From positions 1-49,039 of the forward strand of contig JAJIRX010000966.1 in NCBI GenBank assembly GCA_023853785.1: a DNA stretch of 49,039 bases, written 5' to 3'. Below, piece by piece: positions 46,004 to 49,039 of the stretch (the stretch's first letter is position 1; every line of letters starts with the position of its first letter). The stretch is from Psilocybe azurescens (lineage: Eukaryota > Basidiomycota > Agaricomycetes > Agaricales > Agrocybaceae). A program made the position numbers and the translations under genes. Below the pieces are notes generated by a model that saw only the letters and a program-made list of their open reading frames with translations, made no database searches and had not been told where the DNA came from.

Positions 46004-49000
46004 TCAAAGCATAGCGATAATCTCACAGCACGACACCTTCTTCTTGGGCCTGCGCCTGCACCCTGGGGGCCAGCAACACCCAGCAGCCGCCTCCATCCTC
46101 CCCATGCGGCACCTAACACACCCTCCGTTCCCGGTACCACTCCCGCCAGCACCTCCGGCACCGGCACCCCTCGCCGTCACCGAACGCCGCACCAGGCGGC
46201 TCCCCAAACCTCTATACTCGCGAAGCTCACGTATCCTCTATGGCACGACACCGCTCGGAGGCTTTGCGCGCGTTGAACGCAGGTCTCGTCGATGGCGACA
46301 TCCTCGTGGTCAGAGCCTCTGAAAGCTGTTGGTGTGTCTTCTGGAGGTATTGCAGCCGGTTGATGGCGGGAGACACGGACGGCCCGTCCAGCACTGGGAT
46401 CAAAGGCAGCTGCGTCGCCAGCAGAATGCGGTTCGGATCCATCTGATATACTTGAAGCCGACGACGATGATGCTGGGAAGGACCTTCCTGCTTTCACACC
46501 AGCACCAGCGAATTCAGACGGTAGGTCCAGAGCAGATACGGGCGGATTTGCGGGCCTCCTTGGTCCCTCTCCTCCATTAAACCCCTTGCCCAACCCTGAT
46601 GGTTTGCTCGGCGTCTGAGGCTGCTGCTGAACACTAGCAGAATGGCTCGACTTGTACGGACTCGGACAATACTCGCCCAACACCGTGGCAGCGGGCATCT
46701 GCCCAGCCAACGACAGCGCATGCGAGGCCGGGAACGCGCGCGCCGTGAACGGCGGTGTAGGCGGCGGAGTGAGCAGTCTCAGTTCGCCTTCTTCGCCATC
46801 TTCTTCGCACCCTTCCTCTGTGTTTTGCTTTTGCTTTCCTTTTCCAGCTGCGCATTTTTGCCTTTGCTTTCGCCTCCATTCAACTTCAAGCTATCCATTC
46901 TCACAGGGATCTTCGACGCAGAAGACCCACCCCGACTCGGCGTCATAAGCGTCGTGTTCCGCCTCGGACTAGGCGAATTGGGCACTGAGGATTCAGGGGC
47001 CCTGTTTTCGAGCGCGTCCTGCCATGTCCCGGCGTGAATCCAATACCGGGGCGGGAAGGAGTGGTGGGCGCATGCGATAGCGTCATGGGCGTACGGGAAG
47101 AAGGCGTGGTGGGTTGACGTTCTGGGCGGCGAGGGCTGAAAGTAGGGGTGGGGGAACCGTACTGTTGCTGGGAGGGTTCTTGGTTGAGACTCAGATTTTG
47201 ACTGGAACCAGCGGCGGGTTTTGGAAGGGATGCGATGGACAGCGACATTGGACTGGCTGTCATCTATAATAACGTTTCGAATGAAAAGCCATCGTCAGTT
47301 CATGAATCAATGAAACAAGTGGATAAAACTGAAACGGTTCTGTTAAAAAGAAAAGAAGAAAAGAAATGAAGAAATGAAGAAATATGATGAAATGAGCTGC
47401 CCCACACAATTCTCAAACAGGAGTGTAGGAGTCTGTGCTAAGACATTTCCGCAGAGTGTGACGAAGGTTGAAAAAATGCTTCGTCATAAATCACTAACTG
47501 AGGTGCGGCCAATTAGTGGCAAAATGGCCGACTCTCCGTTATGAAGATACCACCAGAGACAAAAAAGAAATCCAACCAAAACCAAAACCAAAAAAGAAGA
47601 AAAAAGAAAAAGACACATACCTCTGCATCGCCAAATACCTGCTCCTCGACCATCGCATCCTCCGCACCACCAGACCCGCGCCCTTTCTCCCTCCACGGCC
47701 ACCCGCCCTGCTCATCCCGCACCTCATTATCCCTGCTCTCCGAGCCCCTACCGCCCTCGCCCTGCCACTGCCTCCACTCCTGCCCCTTCTCGCATCCGCA
47801 TCTTCAGCACCATCCCCACTTCCGCTCCTACTCCCGCTCCTTATGCTCGAGTTCGAGTTCGAGTTCGAGTTCGACATCCCATCTCCGCTTCCGCTTCCGC
47901 TCGCATGCGCCCGCGCCTGTCCCCGCACACCAGACTTGGACCGCGCCCGCGCCTGTGCCTGCGCCTGCTCGCGCTCCTGCACGACCCGGCCGACCTCCAA
48001 CACCCGCTCCAAGCGCGCAGCACCTGCTCGTGCGGCGTCATCGGCATCGGCGAGCCTCTCACGCTACCAGCACTATCGCGGGGCGGCTGGGACTGCGGGC
48101 GCCTCGAATGCGGCGAACGAGGGGATACGGAGATTGCGACATCCGGGGTGACTTTGACTGGACGGGAGGAGACTGAGGCTGAGTGTCGGCGATCTCGGCT
48201 CTGACGACCGCTGCTGATGTTGTTGCTGGTCGAGCAGCTGCAGCTGCATCTGCCAGCGCGCCTGCGCCTGCTGCTGCTCCGCCGCGCTCGCAAACCCCGC
48301 CCGTCTTCGCACAGGAGACGGCGAGAGCGACGCGCTCCGCGCATGCGCATGCGTACTGCTGCCCTCCGTGTCGCCGCCATAGTACGACTGCCCGCCCGTC
48401 GTCCCCGCCCCACTCTCTCCCCGTTCGCCCCCGCTCCCGCCCGCTCCCACTGCCACTCCCGCCCATACTCGCACTCAAGTCCGAGCCGCCCCCTCTGCTC
48501 ATGCTCATGCTCGTGGTCGGGCTCAGGCGACAGCGACACCCGCCCCGCACTCGTGCTGCTCATCGCAGTGCGGAACAGGAACGAGCCCGTATACTGCTCC
48601 CGCCTCCTCTCTCTGCACCCGCGTCTCTCTCTGCGTCTCTCCTCCTCCTCCTCCTCCATCTCTCCTCCATCTAGGTCGCTCTGCTCTAGAGACCGACAGC
48701 GGCGAGCTCCCCAAGGTCGACGCGGACGACGTGGGGACGTGCGAGTGCCGCCTCTTGTGCTCTGGTCTAGACGACGACGACGACGACGGGGTCGACGTCG
48801 CATTACTAGCCCCGATGGGGAATTCCGCTCGAGGCCGTCCCGCATGAGTGCGTCCCTCAGCAGGCGCTCAGAACGACTCGGGGGCTTGTCGGCGTTGATG
48901 TGGGGGTATTGAACCCGAGGAAGAGGAAGACTGTTGAGCTTGGGCCTGCTGTGCAGGGCCCTGGTACAGATGCGGCGGCGTAGGCTGGTAGTAGTGCAGT

Positions 49001-49008
49001 GCCGCCAT
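46004..49008 (-). CDS. Low-complexity Pro/Ser/Gln-rich protein, possibly extending past the window
   Basis: I do not recognise the family. From ATG at 49008 (MAALHYYQPTPPHLYQG) a poly-Gln/Ser start gives way to EHKRRHSHVPTSSASTLG, TGSFLFRTAMSSTSAGRVSL, SYYGGDTEGSSTHAHARSAS and a Gln-rich helix (EQQQAQARWQMQLQLLDQ). An Arg/Ala/Ser repeat region follows, with an NSNSNSNS tract at about 47846-47875. A long pyrimidine-rich intron of about 350 nt ends near 47264. It is followed by MTASPMSLSIASLPKPAAG, TPFS-PRRPERQP motifs, ARAFPASHALSLAGQM, QLPLIPVLDGPSVSPAINRL and ELREYRGLGSRLVRRSV, with the stop at 46004. The frame changes several times in GC-rich low-complexity sequence, so the exact protein is uncertain. 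The upstream sequence is still open at the window edge. The composition suggests a disordered regulatory or RNA-associated protein, which is inference only. Confidence 0.5.
47846..47875. repeat. GTTCGA hexanucleotide repeat (coding)
   Basis: Five tandem GTTCGA-type units encode alternating Asn-Ser on the minus strand within the low-complexity protein. Confidence 0.8.
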
Positions 49009-49039
49009 ATTGTTTTCGTTCTGGTGGTGGTGGTTATTG

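Noticed and set aside
47841..48912. Very long Arg/Ser/Leu-rich open frames on both strands
   Set aside because: GC-rich repetitive sequence keeps all six frames open; only the minus-strand motifs make a coherent, if frame-shifted, protein.

Overview
The window looks like nuclear DNA of a mushroom-forming basidiomycete (Agaricomycetes). Genes are cut by many 46-60 nt GT-AG introns, and several protein families are typical of that class: two multi-pass membrane proteins of an expanded basidiomycete family, an NWD2-like NACHT protein, an EF-hand/zinc-finger protein with a 'WSLPHW' motif, and an NTF2-fold flavin monooxygenase. I see no RNA genes, CRISPR array or clear transposase.

Layout: 1-2046 has no gene apart from one short hairpin. 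2047-3320 (+) is a multi-pass membrane protein. 3371-5866 (-) is a flavin-containing monooxygenase. 6481-7068 (+) is an orphan tyrosinase C-terminal domain without the copper domain. 7129-8583 (-) is a single-pass membrane protein with two DDTD-type ectodomain modules. 9592-11060 is a decayed inverted copy of the MFS transporter found at 33.1-36.1 kb. 11221-15349 (-) is COG3, a Golgi tether subunit. 15903-17195 (-) is a second multi-pass membrane protein with a fully consistent exon model. 19.07-21.65 kb and 29.38-31.80 kb form a roughly 2.4 kb inverted repeat around SEC2 (22265-23832, -) and the NACHT gene (25106-28631, +). Beyond the right arm come a COG3 pseudogene (31.8-32.87 kb) and the fuller MFS gene (33746-36099). 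Then follow an F-box/LRR-like remnant (36.6 kb), a membrane protein (37678-38874, -), the large EF-hand/zinc-binding protein (40378-44855, +), and a low-complexity Pro/Ser/Gln-rich protein (46004-49008, -) at the right edge.

The main architectural result is that about 9.6-35.1 kb is one large, eroded inverted duplication. Both arms carry MFS, COG3 and the 2.4 kb element in mirror order. Each arm has lost different parts, and SEC2 and the NACHT gene sit in the unique centre.

The main caution is that many otherwise well-modelled genes need one extra base at a homopolymer run to stay in frame: monooxygenase, COG3, SEC2, NACHT, MFS and EF-hand gene. The pattern is so uniform that homopolymer under-calling in the assembly is likelier than simultaneous decay, so frameshifts here should not be taken as proof of pseudogenes. 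Two genes (15903-17195 and 37678-38874) are clean.
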